Source: JABDMH01 sp965223165
GTDB taxonomy: Bacteria; Bacteroidota; Bacteroidia; Chitinophagales; Saprospiraceae
Reading direction: 5' to 3'
Length of the DNA stretch: 64,000 nucleotides
Assembly: GCA_965223165.1 (NCBI GenBank)
Contig: CBDCVQ010000013.1
Coordinates: 62,001-126,000 of the forward strand
The notes beneath the pieces were generated by a model. The model was not told the DNA's origin. It made no database searches and was given only the letters and a program-made list of their open reading frames with translations. Positions 35,254-44,706 of this stretch are shown one piece after another (the stretch's first letter is position 1; each line of letters opens with the position of its first letter). Position numbers and translations under genes: made by a program.

Positions 35254-35601
35254 ATGGATGCTATAAAGTTTGTACAGGAGCAGCTAAGTACAAAAACTGA
35301 CTTTCCCAGTTTCCGACCGGGAGACAATATTGTGGTGACCTACCGGATTGTCGAGGGAGACAAGGAGAGAAGTCAGTCGTTTAAGGGAGATGTGATCAAG
35401 ATTGGCGGAGAGGGGGCAAACAAAACGTTTACCATTCGCAAGATGTCCAATGGAGTAGGTGTGGAGCGCATCTGGCCCTTTGCCTCTCCCAACATTACCG
35501 ACATCAAGATCGTCAAGCGGGGTAAGGTGCGTCGGGCCAAACTGTACTACTTGCGAGGACTCGTCGGCAAGAAAGCGAGAATCAAGGAGCGACGTCGCTA
35601 G
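35254..35601 (+). CDS. rplS: 50S ribosomal protein L19
   Basis: A 115-residue protein: FRPGDNIVVTYRIVEGDKER, SFKGDVIKIGGEG, TIRKMSNGVGVERIWPFASP and VRRAKLYYLRGLVGKKARIK cover the whole L19 family. It sits at the interface of the two ribosomal subunits. The start MDAIKFVQEQL at 35254 gives the standard length. It is transcribed alone here, with its own -7 box and terminator. Confidence 0.97.
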   Translation: MDAIKFVQEQLSTKTDFPSFRPGDNIVVTYRIVEGDKERSQSFKGDVIKIGGEGANKTFTIRKMSNGVGVERIWPFASPNITDIKIVKRGKVRRAKLYYLRGLVGKKARIKERRR

Positions 35602-35634
35602 TAGTAGGAACCTTGCATCTCAACCAAGAAATAG

Positions 35635-35667
35635 GACCTCGGTGTACGAAAGACAACGGGGTCTTTT
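35635..35667 (+). terminator. Intrinsic terminator after rplS
   Basis: GACCTCG and CGGGGTC form a 7-bp stem (one G-T pair) around a 15-base loop, followed by TTTT. It lies 34 bases after the rplS stop. The remaining 35668-35962 shows no gene or RNA that I recognise. Confidence 0.6.
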
Positions 35668-35962
35668 GCGTTCTAGTCGTGGCCACGGACGGTGGGCAGC
35701 CATCGCTTCTAGCATCCACGCTGCATGCCGGGAGCTTGCGGTTATTCAATACTACGCGAATGCAAGGTCCGGGCTCCTCGATTGGACATCAAATAATGAG
35801 TGATCCACGTAGCCTTCTTCACTATGTGTGTCTACAGGACCCAGCCGATTGTTGTACGGACTATGCGAAATCTGACCGGGGTCGAGCGGAAAACGGACTT
35901 CCCGCAAAACAAAATGGCCAGGCATATCATTGAAATAAGGTGCTGCATCTAAAAGAGCTCTT

Positions 35963-37192
35963 ATGCGCATTTTGATCCTTCTGCTCATTCTACTGTTAGT
36001 AGACATTTATTCCTATCAGGCGATTCGGACATTGACGATGGATCAGGGGCGATGGGGTAGATGGGTGCCCAACCTTGCTTTCGGCGTCTTGACGCTCATG
36101 GCCTACTTCTATATCCTGGCGGCCGCGGCCGACTGGTCTGACACCTGGAACAAGAATCTGCACATTTATTTCAGGGCGTTTGTTTTCATTTTGTTCTTCT
36201 CCAAGCTCTTTATGGCCGTGTTCATGGGTATTGACGATCTGCGTCGAGTGGCGTTGGCCCTGTTCAACTATGCCTCCAGTGAACCTAGATTCAGTCTGGG
36301 TCGATCCAATTTCCTTTCGCGCGCTGCGGTCGTGGCTGGTATGGTGCCCTTGGCCAGCCTCACCTATGGCATGATCCGTAATCCATATCGGTATAAGGTG
36401 TATCGCAGTACCGTCAAGCTACCCAATCTACCCAAGGCCTTGGATGGGCTACGTGTGGTGCAGATCAGCGACATCCACTCGGGGAGCTTCACCTTTAAGG
36501 ATCCGATCCGAAACGGTATTGAGATGATTAATGGACTCAAGGCCGATCTGGTGTTCTTCACCGGAGATATTGTCAATAGTGTGGCAGATGAAATGGAGCC
36601 ATACATTGACCTTTTCAGCAAGGTCGAGTCCAAGCATGGCGTGTACTCCATCTTGGGCAATCACGACTACGGAGACTATCATCGCTGGGCCAGTCGGGAG
36701 GCGAAGGAAGACAACTTTCGGCGGCTCACAGAAGTGCATCAGCGCATGGGGTGGGATCTGTTGCTCAATGAGCATCGGACACTGCAGATCAACGACGAGG
36801 AAATCGCCATCATTGGGGTGGAGAATATCAGTGCCACGCGTCGATTTCAAACCTATGGAGACCTGGCCAAGGCGCATGCCGGCACGGGATCATCGGCCTT
36901 CAAATTTCTGCTATCGCATGATCCGTCTCATTGGGACGCACAGGTCACCAAGGAGTATCCGGACATCAGCCTCACCCTCTCCGGCCATACCCATGGTTTT
37001 CAGTTTGGCATCGAAATTCCGGGATGGATAAAATGGAGCCCAAGTAAATACGTTTATAAGCAATGGGCAGGGCTCTACCGCAAGGGTGATCAACATCTCT
37101 ATGTAAATCGGGGATTCGGGGTGTTGGGATACCCGGGAAGAGTTGGTATTTTGCCCGAAGTAACACTCTTGGAGCTGAAATCTGCCAGTTGA
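35963..37192 (+). CDS. Membrane-anchored metallophosphoesterase (YkuE-like)
   Basis: A 409-residue protein. The N-terminal 130 residues hold three to four membrane helices (ILILLLILLLVDIYSYQAI, LAFGVLTLMAYFYIL, AFVFILFFSKLFMAVFMG). The C-terminal calcineurin-like domain shows the metal ligands in VVQISDIHSGSF, FFTGDIVNS, SILGNHDYGDY, LLSHDPSHW and LTLSGHTHGFQFG. Relatives such as YkuE are dimetal phosphatases, some acting on UDP-diacylglucosamine; the substrate here is unknown. Its stop overlaps the ATG of the following lipoprotein gene. Confidence 0.88.
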   Translation: MRILILLLILLLVDIYSYQAIRTLTMDQGRWGRWVPNLAFGVLTLMAYFYILAAAADWSDTWNKNLHIYFRAFVFILFFSKLFMAVFMGIDDLRRVALALFNYASSEPRFSLGRSNFLSRAAVVAGMVPLASLTYGMIRNPYRYKVYRSTVKLPNLPKALDGLRVVQISDIHSGSFTFKDPIRNGIEMINGLKADLVFFTGDIVNSVADEMEPYIDLFSKVESKHGVYSILGNHDYGDYHRWASREAKEDNFRRLTEVHQRMGWDLLLNEHRTLQINDEEIAIIGVENISATRRFQTYGDLAKAHAGTGSSAFKFLLSHDPSHWDAQVTKEYPDISLTLSGHTHGFQFGIEIPGWIKWSPSKYVYKQWAGLYRKGDQHLYVNRGFGVLGYPGRVGILPEVTLLELKSAS

Positions 37193-37596
37193 TGCATCGA
37201 CTATCCTGCTTACTGCTGATCTCTATCGGCACCGTCTTGTACGGATGTAAGTCCCATCCTTCGGAGGCGGGACACGACCAACTGATGGGCAGATGGGAAC
37301 TGACCCATGCCGCGGTCGATGGAAAGGCGACGGACCGACTGCGTAGTCTCTATTTCGTCTTTTTACCCGATACGAGCGTGCAGACCAATATATTGGGCAG
37401 TGAGACCAATTTTCACTTCACCTATGACGAGCAGCAGATCGAGCAGTGGAGCGATCCCTCGATGATATATCAAGTGTTGGCCATGACAGACAGCACCCTG
37501 GATCTGCAGACGGAGATCCGGGGAAAGACCTTTGATATCTACTTGCAGCGAGCAAAGCCCAAGACCGCACCGTCGTCTACATCTCTAGGAAAGTAA
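37192..37596 (+). CDS. Small lipoprotein of unknown function
   Basis: A 134-residue protein with a type II signal peptide (MHRLSCLLLISIGTVLYGCK, Cys in the lipobox LYGC). The mature part, with LMGRWELTHAAVDG and FVFLPDTSVQTNILG, resembles lipocalin-like or META-type small Bacteroidota lipoproteins that begin with a GxW strand. The TGATG junction with the phosphoesterase implies translational coupling. Its last 20 bases overlap the end of the convergent membrane protein gene. Confidence 0.7.
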   Translation: MHRLSCLLLISIGTVLYGCKSHPSEAGHDQLMGRWELTHAAVDGKATDRLRSLYFVFLPDTSVQTNILGSETNFHFTYDEQQIEQWSDPSMIYQVLAMTDSTLDLQTEIRGKTFDIYLQRAKPKTAPSSTSLGK

Positions 37597-37855
37597 TGCC
37601 CCCCAGCGCTCGAAAGAGCAGCAATACCAATAGCGGACAAATAGTCGTGATCCACATCAGGCGGTAATACCATCTCGGTACGTTCGAACGTTCGATAAGC
37701 TCCAGCAGATAGGAAATGATCAATATCGCCGCGCTGATAGCCGCAAAGATGGTGCAAAGAAGAAAGGCCACGTGGTCGTTCCACAGAAATAGGACAGTGT
37801 ACAGGATGAGCTGCACTAAGGCAATTTCGACGATATTTGCGTTGGTGAGTTTCAA
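37577..37855 (-). CDS. Small membrane protein of unknown function
   Basis: A 92-residue protein with three hydrophobic segments (VEIALVQLILYTVLFLW, VAFLLCTIFAAISAAILIIS, WITTICPLLVLLLFRALG). No family recognised. It is convergent with and overlaps the small lipoprotein gene by 20 bases, and diverges from the DUF6794 gene. Confidence 0.6.
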   Translation of the reverse strand: MKLTNANIVEIALVQLILYTVLFLWNDHVAFLLCTIFAAISAAILIISYLLELIERSNVPRWYYRLMWITTICPLLVLLLFRALGGITFLEM

Positions 37856-37946
37856 ATCCAGCGGTTTAACCCTGCCATATGACGGGTCGTCCGGTGAAAG
37901 TAGACCTTATTGGCAACCTCTTTGTTATCAGAATGGTCAAGGGACT

Positions 37947-38465
37947 ATGAAATACATACGACAAATTGTCTTTACCTGTCTGGTGATTGGGATGGCGGCC
38001 ATGGATGGACAAGGCCAGGAGTCCAGCTACGGAGAGGACTATCAGTCCGAATACGAGCGGAGAATTCAGCTCAGCCATATCAATGGTCATTACATTCCCA
38101 GAGATGTCAACGATGCCATGGTGCGCCTCGAAAACATCGTGGATCAGCACGGTCAACGCAGGTTTAAAGTCCAGCCCGAGCACGATGCGGTCACCCTGAT
38201 TCACTTTAGTTTCGGCCGATGGATGATTCACAATTGGGGATTCTATGAAGGTAGTCGTCTATCGCACTATCTTAAAGGTATCGGCATCACCTATCCCGAC
38301 GATATGGCTGCCACGCTGATGCGTTGTTTTCATCGGCGACTGAATGGCAAGCCACTGCAGTTGAAGCAGTTAGCCGAGCATTATGCCAAACTGCGTAAGA
38401 AGGAAGTGCAGGAGCGATTGCTCCAGGGGGAGAAGATCGAGAACCCCACCAAGGAGCGCAACTAG
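37947..38465 (+). CDS. Secreted DUF6794-like protein
   Basis: A 172-residue protein with a signal peptide (MKYIRQIVFTCLVIGMAAMD). The mature part has YIPRDVNDAMVRLENIV, the segment typical of DUF6794, and a basic tail. The frame is open upstream to 37716, but the signal peptide fixes the start at 37947. No biochemical role is known. Confidence 0.7.
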   Translation: MKYIRQIVFTCLVIGMAAMDGQGQESSYGEDYQSEYERRIQLSHINGHYIPRDVNDAMVRLENIVDQHGQRRFKVQPEHDAVTLIHFSFGRWMIHNWGFYEGSRLSHYLKGIGITYPDDMAATLMRCFHRRLNGKPLQLKQLAEHYAKLRKKEVQERLLQGEKIENPTKERN

Positions 38466-38549
38466 TGGACTGCAACATTGAAAAGGGATGCATGGATCGC
38501 AATTATTCGTGCCAAATCGGAGAGACAGAACCGCACATAGCCTAAGCTA

Positions 38550-38567
38550 CCCCGATAGTTATCGGGG
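38550..38567. repeat. Perfect CCCCGATA/TATCGGGG hairpin
   Basis: CCCCGATAGTTATCGGGG is an 8-bp inverted repeat with a 2-base centre, 84 bases after the DUF6794 stop. There is no T-run on either side, so it is not a standard terminator. The surrounding 38466-38821 holds no recognisable gene. Similar short CCCCGATA palindromes are common between genes in Bacteroidota. Confidence 0.6.
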
Positions 38568-38821
38568 ACTTCTGGCGATGAAGAGTTGGTGCGAAAGAAT
38601 GCGATCGGGCATTCCGCAGTGTTACAGTCCACTAGCCATAGGGTCGGGGGACGCCCGTCTGATCACTGCATGCCCCGGCAGTCTCGTTGGTGCCTGCGCT
38701 GCATTATCCAATCCCCGAGGCCTTGGGTATAGAGAGTGAGGTACGGGCGGTTTGGCTTCTTTCATAGACACAAGATAGCTATGCAGATCGTACGCTCATT
38801 TTATCACACGAAACACTAGGT

Positions 38822-39679
38822 ATGCTATTGATCATTGGGGCGACAGGCAACATCGGAGGAGCCATCGCAAAGCTTTGCGATGCACAAGGCATGGATCATC
38901 GGGTGGGCTTGAGAAGGCCGGGGCATGCGGAGCGCGATTTTGGGCCGCATGCCGAAGTAGTGTCCTTTGACTTTGAGCATCCTTCCACATTCTACCCAGC
39001 GCTCCGTGGGGCCAGCTCGGTATTCTTCATCGCACCGCTAGCTGAACCAGGTATCCCTGTAAGGCTGTTTTTGGATGCCTGCGGGGAGGCTGGAGTGCGA
39101 TATCTATTGTACAGTTCCGGTCGGACCACGGGGGATGTTGCGGGTAAGCCATTGCGCTTGGCGGAAGAGCAAGTCCAGAGCCAGCCCATAGCCTACAATA
39201 TCATCCGACCGGGATGGTTTATGCAAAATTTCTTTGGATGGCTGAGTACGGGTATACGGACCGACCGATGCCTGTATTTGCCGGCAGGTATGTCCAAGAC
39301 GGCTTTCATCGACGTGCGGGACATCGCCGAGGTGGCATTAACCCTGCTGCGCAAGCAAGGGGCAGCGCCGGAGGTGCTGGGCTTGACGTCGGAGGAGGCA
39401 CTGGATCATCGCGAGGTGACCGATCTGCTCAGTGAATACAGCGGCGTGCAAGTGACCTATGTCCCCCTAAGCTCATCCGACTTCGTGCAAAAAATGGTAT
39501 CACTCGGCTGGACAGCGCAAAAGGCCAAGTATGTGGCCGCCCTCTATGATTTCGTGCGATCGGGCAAAGAAGAGGACATTAGTCCCCATGTGCGCCAGAT
39601 CCTGGGTAAGGCACCGCGCTCCTTTCGGCAGTTTCTGGCCGACCATCCCGACGATTTGGCCCAACTCTTGCCCCGCTAA
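38822..39679 (+). CDS. NmrA-like NAD(P)-binding protein
   Basis: A 285-residue atypical short-chain dehydrogenase: MLLIIGATGNIGGAIAKLCD is the dinucleotide-binding GxxGxxG, then VSFDFEHPSTFYPALRGASS and IIRPGWFMQNFFGWLS. It lacks a clear YxxxK. This is the NmrA/QOR2 family, which includes NAD(P)H-dependent quinone reductases and redox sensors. It stands alone between a hairpin region and topA; the substrate is unknown. Confidence 0.8.
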   Translation: MLLIIGATGNIGGAIAKLCDAQGMDHRVGLRRPGHAERDFGPHAEVVSFDFEHPSTFYPALRGASSVFFIAPLAEPGIPVRLFLDACGEAGVRYLLYSSGRTTGDVAGKPLRLAEEQVQSQPIAYNIIRPGWFMQNFFGWLSTGIRTDRCLYLPAGMSKTAFIDVRDIAEVALTLLRKQGAAPEVLGLTSEEALDHREVTDLLSEYSGVQVTYVPLSSSDFVQKMVSLGWTAQKAKYVAALYDFVRSGKEEDISPHVRQILGKAPRSFRQFLADHPDDLAQLLPR

Positions 39680-39713
39680 TCGGCCAGACATTAGGACATT
39701 TTGATTACTGTAT

Positions 39714-39721
39714 TAAATTTG
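39714..39721 (+). promoter_or_regulatory. -7 box upstream of topA
   Basis: TAAATTTG matches TAnnTTTG, 55 bases before the topA ATG. TTTG occurs 10 bases upstream of it (39700). Confidence 0.5.
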
Positions 39722-39776
39722 TGCCGCCCAATCAGAACTATGTTTCTGTTGAAGAACCATCCAAAACTGAGCGCAA

Positions 39777-42350
39777 ATGCCTAAAAACTTATTGATCGTA
39801 GAGTCACCTGCCAAGGCCAAAACCATAGAAAAGATCCTGGGTAAGGACTATACGGTTAAGTCCAGTTACGGACATATCAGAGATCTCGCCAAGAAGAGTG
39901 ATGCCGTCGATGTAGCCAATCGCTTTCAACCCTCGTACATCATCACCCCCGAGAAGAAAAAAGTGGTCAAAGAACTGAGGGATTGGGTTAAGAAAGTAGA
40001 TGACGTATGGTTGGCCACGGATGAAGACCGGGAGGGAGAGGCCATTTCGTGGCACCTATGTGAGGTGCTCAAACTCGATCCCGAGCAAACCAAGCGCATT
40101 GTCTTTCGAGAGATCACGGCTCCAGCCATCCAAAAAGCGATCAAGTCGCCGCGTACGGTCGACCTGAATCTGGTCGATGCACAGCAGGCCCGTCGAATTC
40201 TCGACAGATTGGTGGGCTACGAACTCTCAGAGATTCTCTGGCGCAAGATCAAGGGCAAGCTATCGGCTGGCCGCGTGCAGTCGGTGGCCGTCAAGTTGAT
40301 CGTGGATCGCGAGCGCGAGATCAATGCCTTTGAGAGCAAATCCTTTTACAAGGTATCTGCCACGTTCCTGGTCAAGAATGAATTTGACAAGCTCGTCGAG
40401 TTGAAAGCTACCCTGGCCGACCCATTTGATTCCGCCGAAGAGGCTCGAGCATTTGTGGAGAAGGTCAATGGCGCTGATTTTAAGATTGACAATATCGAGG
40501 TCAAGCCGGGCAAACGGACTCCGTCGGCTCCCTTTACGACCTCCACCCTGCAGCAGGAGGCCAGTCGCAGATTGGGCTTTGGTGTCAAGCGTACGATGGT
40601 GGTGGCTCAAAAGCTATATGAAGCAGGCCACATCACCTATATGCGGACCGACTCCACCAGCCTGAGCGAGACTGCCCTGACCGCCATTGCAGACCTGGTC
40701 TCCAAGCGATACGGCGATGACTATGTCAAGACCCGTCGATACCGCAAGAAGAAAGACCTGGCCCAGGAAGCACATGAGGCAATCCGGCCTACCTATGTGC
40801 AAAATGTGCAGGTAGCTACGGACCGCGACCAGCAGCGACTTTATGATCTCATCTGGAAGCGGACAGTGGCCTCACAGATGGCCGATGCCCGCTTAGAAAA
40901 GACAGTGGTAGATATTGGTATTTCGAGCGTGCCCGAGCGTCACCTACAGGCGCGGGGAGAAGTACTGACGTTTGATGGTTTTCTCAAGGTCTACCTAGAG
41001 ACCAAGGACGAGGACGAGAACGAGGAGGCGGGCGGCATGTTGCCACCGCTGCAGATCGGACAGCTGCTTGATTTGCAGCAGCTGATTGCCACACAGCGGT
41101 TCACCAAGCCGGCGAGCCGCTATACGGAAGCGAGCCTGGTCAAGAAGCTCGAAGAACTTGGCATCGGACGACCTTCAACCTATGCTCCCACGATTAGCAA
41201 GATCATGGAGCCGGATCGAGGTTATATCACCAAGGAGACGCGGGAGGGTGTAGAGCGCAGCTATGAATTGATCATTCTCGAAGATGGGGCAATCACCACC
41301 ACGACCAAAACGGAAGTGACCGGTGCGGCAAAAAATCGCCTCTTCCCAAGTGACGTAGGCATGGTCGTCACCGACTTTCTCACCCAGCATTTTGACAATA
41401 TCATGAACTACGGCTTCACCGCCGCTATTGAGAAGCGCTTTGACGATATCGCCGCAGGTGAGGAGAACTGGACCCAGATGCTGGAGGAGTTCTACATGCC
41501 CTTTCACAATTCGGTGGAGCAGACCATGCAAAATGCCAAGCGGTCGCGAGGCGAACGACAGTTGGGTGTGGATCCGGAATCAGGCTACAGCGTGGTGGCG
41601 AAGATATCCAAGTTTGGTCGGCCAATGATCCAGATCGGATCCGTCGACGAAGTAAAGGAAGGAGAAAAACCCAGATTTGCCAATCTCAAAGTCGATCAGT
41701 CCATTGAGTCGGTGACCTTTGAGGAGGCGATGGAACTGTTTAAGCTGCCGCTGACGTTGGGTGAGCTGGACGGCAAGGAGGTCGCCGTGAATACGGGCCG
41801 ATACGGCCCATACGTCAAGTACGGCGACGACTTCATCTCGCTAGGCCGCAAGACGGACCCTTTTGCGGTCACCATGGCGGATGCGGAGGTACTCATCCGT
41901 GAAAAGCAGAAGGCCGATGCACCGATCGGTACCTATCAAGGTATCCCCTACACCCGGGGCAAGGGTCGATTTGGTCCGTTTCTCAAGTGGAATGGCATGT
42001 TTGTCAACATACCCCGAAAGTATGACCCTGAGCATATAAGCACAGAAGACTGCCACGCCCTCATCGCGGCCAAGATCGAGAAAGAGGCGAATCGTTATAT
42101 CCATCGCTGGGATGAGGATCACCTGACGGTGGAAAACGGTCGGTGGGGCCCCTACATCAAGTACAAGAAGAAAAACTTCAAACTGCTAAAGAAGGCGGAC
42201 GGCACAAAGTACTCTTCCGAGGAGGTCGGTCAGCTTGGCAAGGAAGAAGTGCTGCAAATGGTGGAGGAGCAGGCACCTGGCACCGTGAAGAAAAAGAAAG
42301 CCGCCGCTAAAAAGAAGAAGCCCGCTGCTGCCTCGCGAGCAAAGAAGTGA
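39777..42350 (+). CDS. topA: DNA topoisomerase I
   Basis: An 857-residue type IA topoisomerase. TOPRIM domain at the start (LLIVESPAKAKTIEKILG, WLATDEDREGEAISWHL), catalytic Tyr in HITYMRTDSTSLSE, and AHEAIRPT; after about residue 600 come topo-C repeats (PFAVTMADAEVLIREK, GPFLKWNGMFVNIP, WGPYIKYKKKNFKL), and a lysine/alanine-rich tail (KKKKAAAKKKKPAAASRAKK). It relaxes negative supercoils. No tetracysteine zinc fingers are visible, the C-terminal repeats apparently replacing them. Confidence 0.96.
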   Translation: MPKNLLIVESPAKAKTIEKILGKDYTVKSSYGHIRDLAKKSDAVDVANRFQPSYIITPEKKKVVKELRDWVKKVDDVWLATDEDREGEAISWHLCEVLKLDPEQTKRIVFREITAPAIQKAIKSPRTVDLNLVDAQQARRILDRLVGYELSEILWRKIKGKLSAGRVQSVAVKLIVDREREINAFESKSFYKVSATFLVKNEFDKLVELKATLADPFDSAEEARAFVEKVNGADFKIDNIEVKPGKRTPSAPFTTSTLQQEASRRLGFGVKRTMVVAQKLYEAGHITYMRTDSTSLSETALTAIADLVSKRYGDDYVKTRRYRKKKDLAQEAHEAIRPTYVQNVQVATDRDQQRLYDLIWKRTVASQMADARLEKTVVDIGISSVPERHLQARGEVLTFDGFLKVYLETKDEDENEEAGGMLPPLQIGQLLDLQQLIATQRFTKPASRYTEASLVKKLEELGIGRPSTYAPTISKIMEPDRGYITKETREGVERSYELIILEDGAITTTTKTEVTGAAKNRLFPSDVGMVVTDFLTQHFDNIMNYGFTAAIEKRFDDIAAGEENWTQMLEEFYMPFHNSVEQTMQNAKRSRGERQLGVDPESGYSVVAKISKFGRPMIQIGSVDEVKEGEKPRFANLKVDQSIESVTFEEAMELFKLPLTLGELDGKEVAVNTGRYGPYVKYGDDFISLGRKTDPFAVTMADAEVLIREKQKADAPIGTYQGIPYTRGKGRFGPFLKWNGMFVNIPRKYDPEHISTEDCHALIAAKIEKEANRYIHRWDEDHLTVENGRWGPYIKYKKKNFKLLKKADGTKYSSEEVGQLGKEEVLQMVEEQAPGTVKKKKAAAKKKKPAAASRAKK

Positions 42351-43490
42351 TCAGTGAGTCGGGGCACTCCGGTGGCTGGAGAGATCATCGACGATCAGCC
42401 TCGCAGTCCTCTCCGAGGCACCCGCACCACCTAATTGTTCTCGGATTTCGGCATAGAGTTTACGCATTTGCGCTGCTTGCTGCGCCTCCAATATCTCGGC
42501 TAATGATGCCTTGACCCGGTCAAAATTGAAGTCATCCTGTATGAGTTCTTCCACCACGGGTTTGTCCGCGATGAGATTCACCAGACTGATGTATTTGATG
42601 TCGATCAGTCGCTTGGCAATCAGATAGTTTATCCGACTGCCTCGATAGCACACCACTTGCGGCACATCTAGCAGGGCTGTTTCCAGCGTGGCTGTGCCGG
42701 AAGCGACGAGGGCAGCTGTAGCCTCGTGCAATAGATCTCGCACCTGGTCCACGATCAGCCTCACATTCGTCGCCTTACGTGGTATCCGCTGGTGATAGTA
42801 CGACGGTGGTACCGTAGGCACAGCGGCGATGATAAACTGGTGTTGCGGCATCGATTGGGCGACCGCACACATGGTGGGCAGCAGTTTGGCGATCTCCTGT
42901 TTTCGACTGCCAGGCAGCAGGGCTATAACCTCCCTGTTGTCCAGCGAGTGCTGGCTGCGAAAGGTCGGGTCGGGTGGAGAGAGGGCCAGTTCGTCGAGGA
43001 GGGGGTGGCCCACGTAGGTCACGTCAAAGTCATAGCGCTGGTAGAAGGCCCGTTCGAAGGGCAAAATGACGAACATGCGATCGACCGTTCGCTTGAGTTT
43101 CAGTGCACGTCTTGCCTTCCATGCCCATACTTGCGGAGAGATGTAGTAGTAGATGCGGGTCTGGGGCAGGTGCTCGCGGGCCCACTGGGCTATGCGCATA
43201 TTGAAGCCCGGATAGTCGATGAGAATCAGGGCGTCGGGTTGGCATTGGGCCAGGTCATTTTTGCAGTGACGGAGAAGACGGAAGATCGTCCGGAGGTTCT
43301 TAATCACCTCGACAAAACCCATGAAAGCGGTCTCCCGGTAGTCCTTGACCATCTCGCCCCCCACAGCTCGCATGCGATCACCACCCCAAAATCGGAATCC
43401 GGCCGCTTCATCTTGCGCTCGAATGGCTTGCATGAGGTTGGCTCCATGCAAATCGCCAGAGACTTCGCCGGCAATGATGTAGTACAACAT
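42351..43490 (-). CDS. lpxB: Lipid-A-disaccharide synthase
   Basis: A 379-residue GT19 enzyme: YYIIAGEVSGDLHGANLMQA at the N-terminus, FMGFVEVIKNLRTI, LILIDYPGFNMRIA, YYISPQVWAWKARR and a C-terminal donor site with SGTATLETALLDVPQVVCYR. It joins UDP-2,3-diacylglucosamine and lipid X in the inner leaflet to form the lipid A disaccharide, showing a Gram-negative outer membrane. Last gene of the surE operon, directly convergent with topA. Confidence 0.95.
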   Translation of the reverse strand: MLYYIIAGEVSGDLHGANLMQAIRAQDEAAGFRFWGGDRMRAVGGEMVKDYRETAFMGFVEVIKNLRTIFRLLRHCKNDLAQCQPDALILIDYPGFNMRIAQWAREHLPQTRIYYYISPQVWAWKARRALKLKRTVDRMFVILPFERAFYQRYDFDVTYVGHPLLDELALSPPDPTFRSQHSLDNREVIALLPGSRKQEIAKLLPTMCAVAQSMPQHQFIIAAVPTVPPSYYHQRIPRKATNVRLIVDQVRDLLHEATAALVASGTATLETALLDVPQVVCYRGSRINYLIAKRLIDIKYISLVNLIADKPVVEELIQDDFNFDRVKASLAEILEAQQAAQMRKLYAEIREQLGGAGASERTARLIVDDLSSHRSAPTH

Positions 43491-43493
43491 GCG

Positions 43494-43805
43494 CTACAAG
43501 ACGGCTGAACCGAAGAAATACAACCACAGGCCCACGTAGAAGACCGTGGGAAAAACGACGCCACGCATGGCGCGATCCATACGCTGGGCTTTAAAAACTT
43601 GCAAGGGGAGAATGTTGAGACAGATGGCCACGAGCGCGGAGGTGCGCTGACGAAAATCTGTGGTGATGGAGCGTGGCTCGATCCAGTCCATCGCCTCCAG
43701 TGAATCGTAGAGTCCCATCAAGACAAAGTACCATAGGAGTGGCCAAAGGAGGGCTCCGAGGATGCCTGTCAAGAGATGATCGTATTTGTGATATCGCGAT
43801 CGCAT
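43494..43805 (-). CDS. Small membrane protein between surE and lpxB
   Basis: A 103-residue protein with three predicted helices (LLTGILGALLWPLLWYFVLM, SALVAICLNILPLQVF, GVVFPTVFYVGLWLYFFG). It starts 3 bases after surE and stops 3 bases before lpxB, so it is co-translated with them. The family is unknown. A supporting role in envelope biogenesis is only a guess from context. Confidence 0.65.
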   Translation of the reverse strand: MRSRYHKYDHLLTGILGALLWPLLWYFVLMGLYDSLEAMDWIEPRSITTDFRQRTSALVAICLNILPLQVFKAQRMDRAMRGVVFPTVFYVGLWLYFFGSAVL

Positions 43806-43808
43806 ACC

Positions 43809-44570
43809 CTACTGCTCTAATGACTTTAGCTTGGCTATCGCTTCATAGTCAGTCAGATCGTGTTTGGAAGGGACGACAGATATGTAGCCCTTTTCCAGCG
43901 CATGCACGTCGGCGTCCGTTCCGCCGTCCAAGTTTTCGAAGACACCGGTCAACCAGTAGTAATTCTTGCCTCTGGGATCCTGGCCGGTCTGAAACTCTTC
44001 CACCCATCTTGCTTCGCCCTGCCGACAGACCTTTACCCCCTGTATGTCCCCCTTGGGTATGTTGACGTTGAGCAGTTTGGTCCCATTGAGTCCGTTGGCA
44101 AGCACGCTTCGGATGATGCCCTCGATGTAAGGTTTACCCTTTTCAAAGTCGGCCTTAAACGAGTAGTCCAAGAGCGAAAATCCAATCGAATCGATGCCTT
44201 CGAGGGATGCCTCCATAGCAGCGGACAAGGTGCCGGAATAGATAATGTTGATCGAAGCATTGGAGCCGTGGTTGATACCGGAGACGCACAGATCAAAGGC
44301 GCTGGGCTTGTCGATGACATTGACGGCCAGCTTCACACAATCGACCGGTGTTCCAGAGCACTCGTAGGCCCTGATGGCCCCAAATAGCTCGACCTCGTTG
44401 ATGCGCAATGGCTGATCGATGGTGATGGCATGGCCTTTTCCAGACTGAGGACTATCGGGAGCCACGACGATGATGTCGCCAATATCCTGCACCACTTCCA
44501 CCAAGGCCTTGAGCCCGGGAGCAAGGATGCCGTCGTCATTTGTCACGAGAATCAAAGGCCGCCCCGACAT
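43809..44570 (-). CDS. surE: 5'/3'-nucleotidase SurE
   Basis: A 253-residue protein. The N-terminus PLILVTNDDGILAPGLKAL contains the metal-binding NDDG of SurE; VVAPDSPQSGKGHAITI, CSGTPVDCVKLAV and SGINHGSNASINIIYSGT are other family signatures. SurE dephosphorylates nucleoside monophosphates. The ATG at 44570 (MSGRPLIL) is chosen although the frame is open to 44681. Confidence 0.95.
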   Translation of the reverse strand: MSGRPLILVTNDDGILAPGLKALVEVVQDIGDIIVVAPDSPQSGKGHAITIDQPLRINEVELFGAIRAYECSGTPVDCVKLAVNVIDKPSAFDLCVSGINHGSNASINIIYSGTLSAAMEASLEGIDSIGFSLLDYSFKADFEKGKPYIEGIIRSVLANGLNGTKLLNVNIPKGDIQGVKVCRQGEARWVEEFQTGQDPRGKNYYWLTGVFENLDGGTDADVHALEKGYISVVPSKHDLTDYEAIAKLKSLEQ

Positions 44571-44591
44571 GTCTTTTGTTTGATCAAGACG

Positions 44592-44599
44592 CAAATATA
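44592..44599 (-). promoter_or_regulatory. -7 box upstream of surE
   Basis: On the minus strand TATATTTG matches TAnnTTTG, 21 bases before the surE ATG, with TTTG 22 bases further upstream as a -33 element. This likely drives the surE operon. Confidence 0.6.
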
Positions 44600-44706
44600 C
44601 ACTGGTTTGGTTGCCCTTCCTCAAAATGTCAAGGAAGCGGCAGGACAGGGAACCCATGGCCGATCTGCCATGCTTGGCCAAATTCCGGCGGGCGGAGGAA
44701 GTCTCG

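Noticed and set aside
35668..35962. Possible tRNA or structured RNA
   Set aside because: No T-loop (GTTCGA-type) or acceptor pairing could be found.
38550..38567. Rho-independent terminator
   Set aside because: Strong stem, but no T-run on either strand.
42792..43508. 238-codon plus-strand frame
   Set aside because: Antisense to lpxB, which shows all GT19 motifs; low-complexity shadow text.
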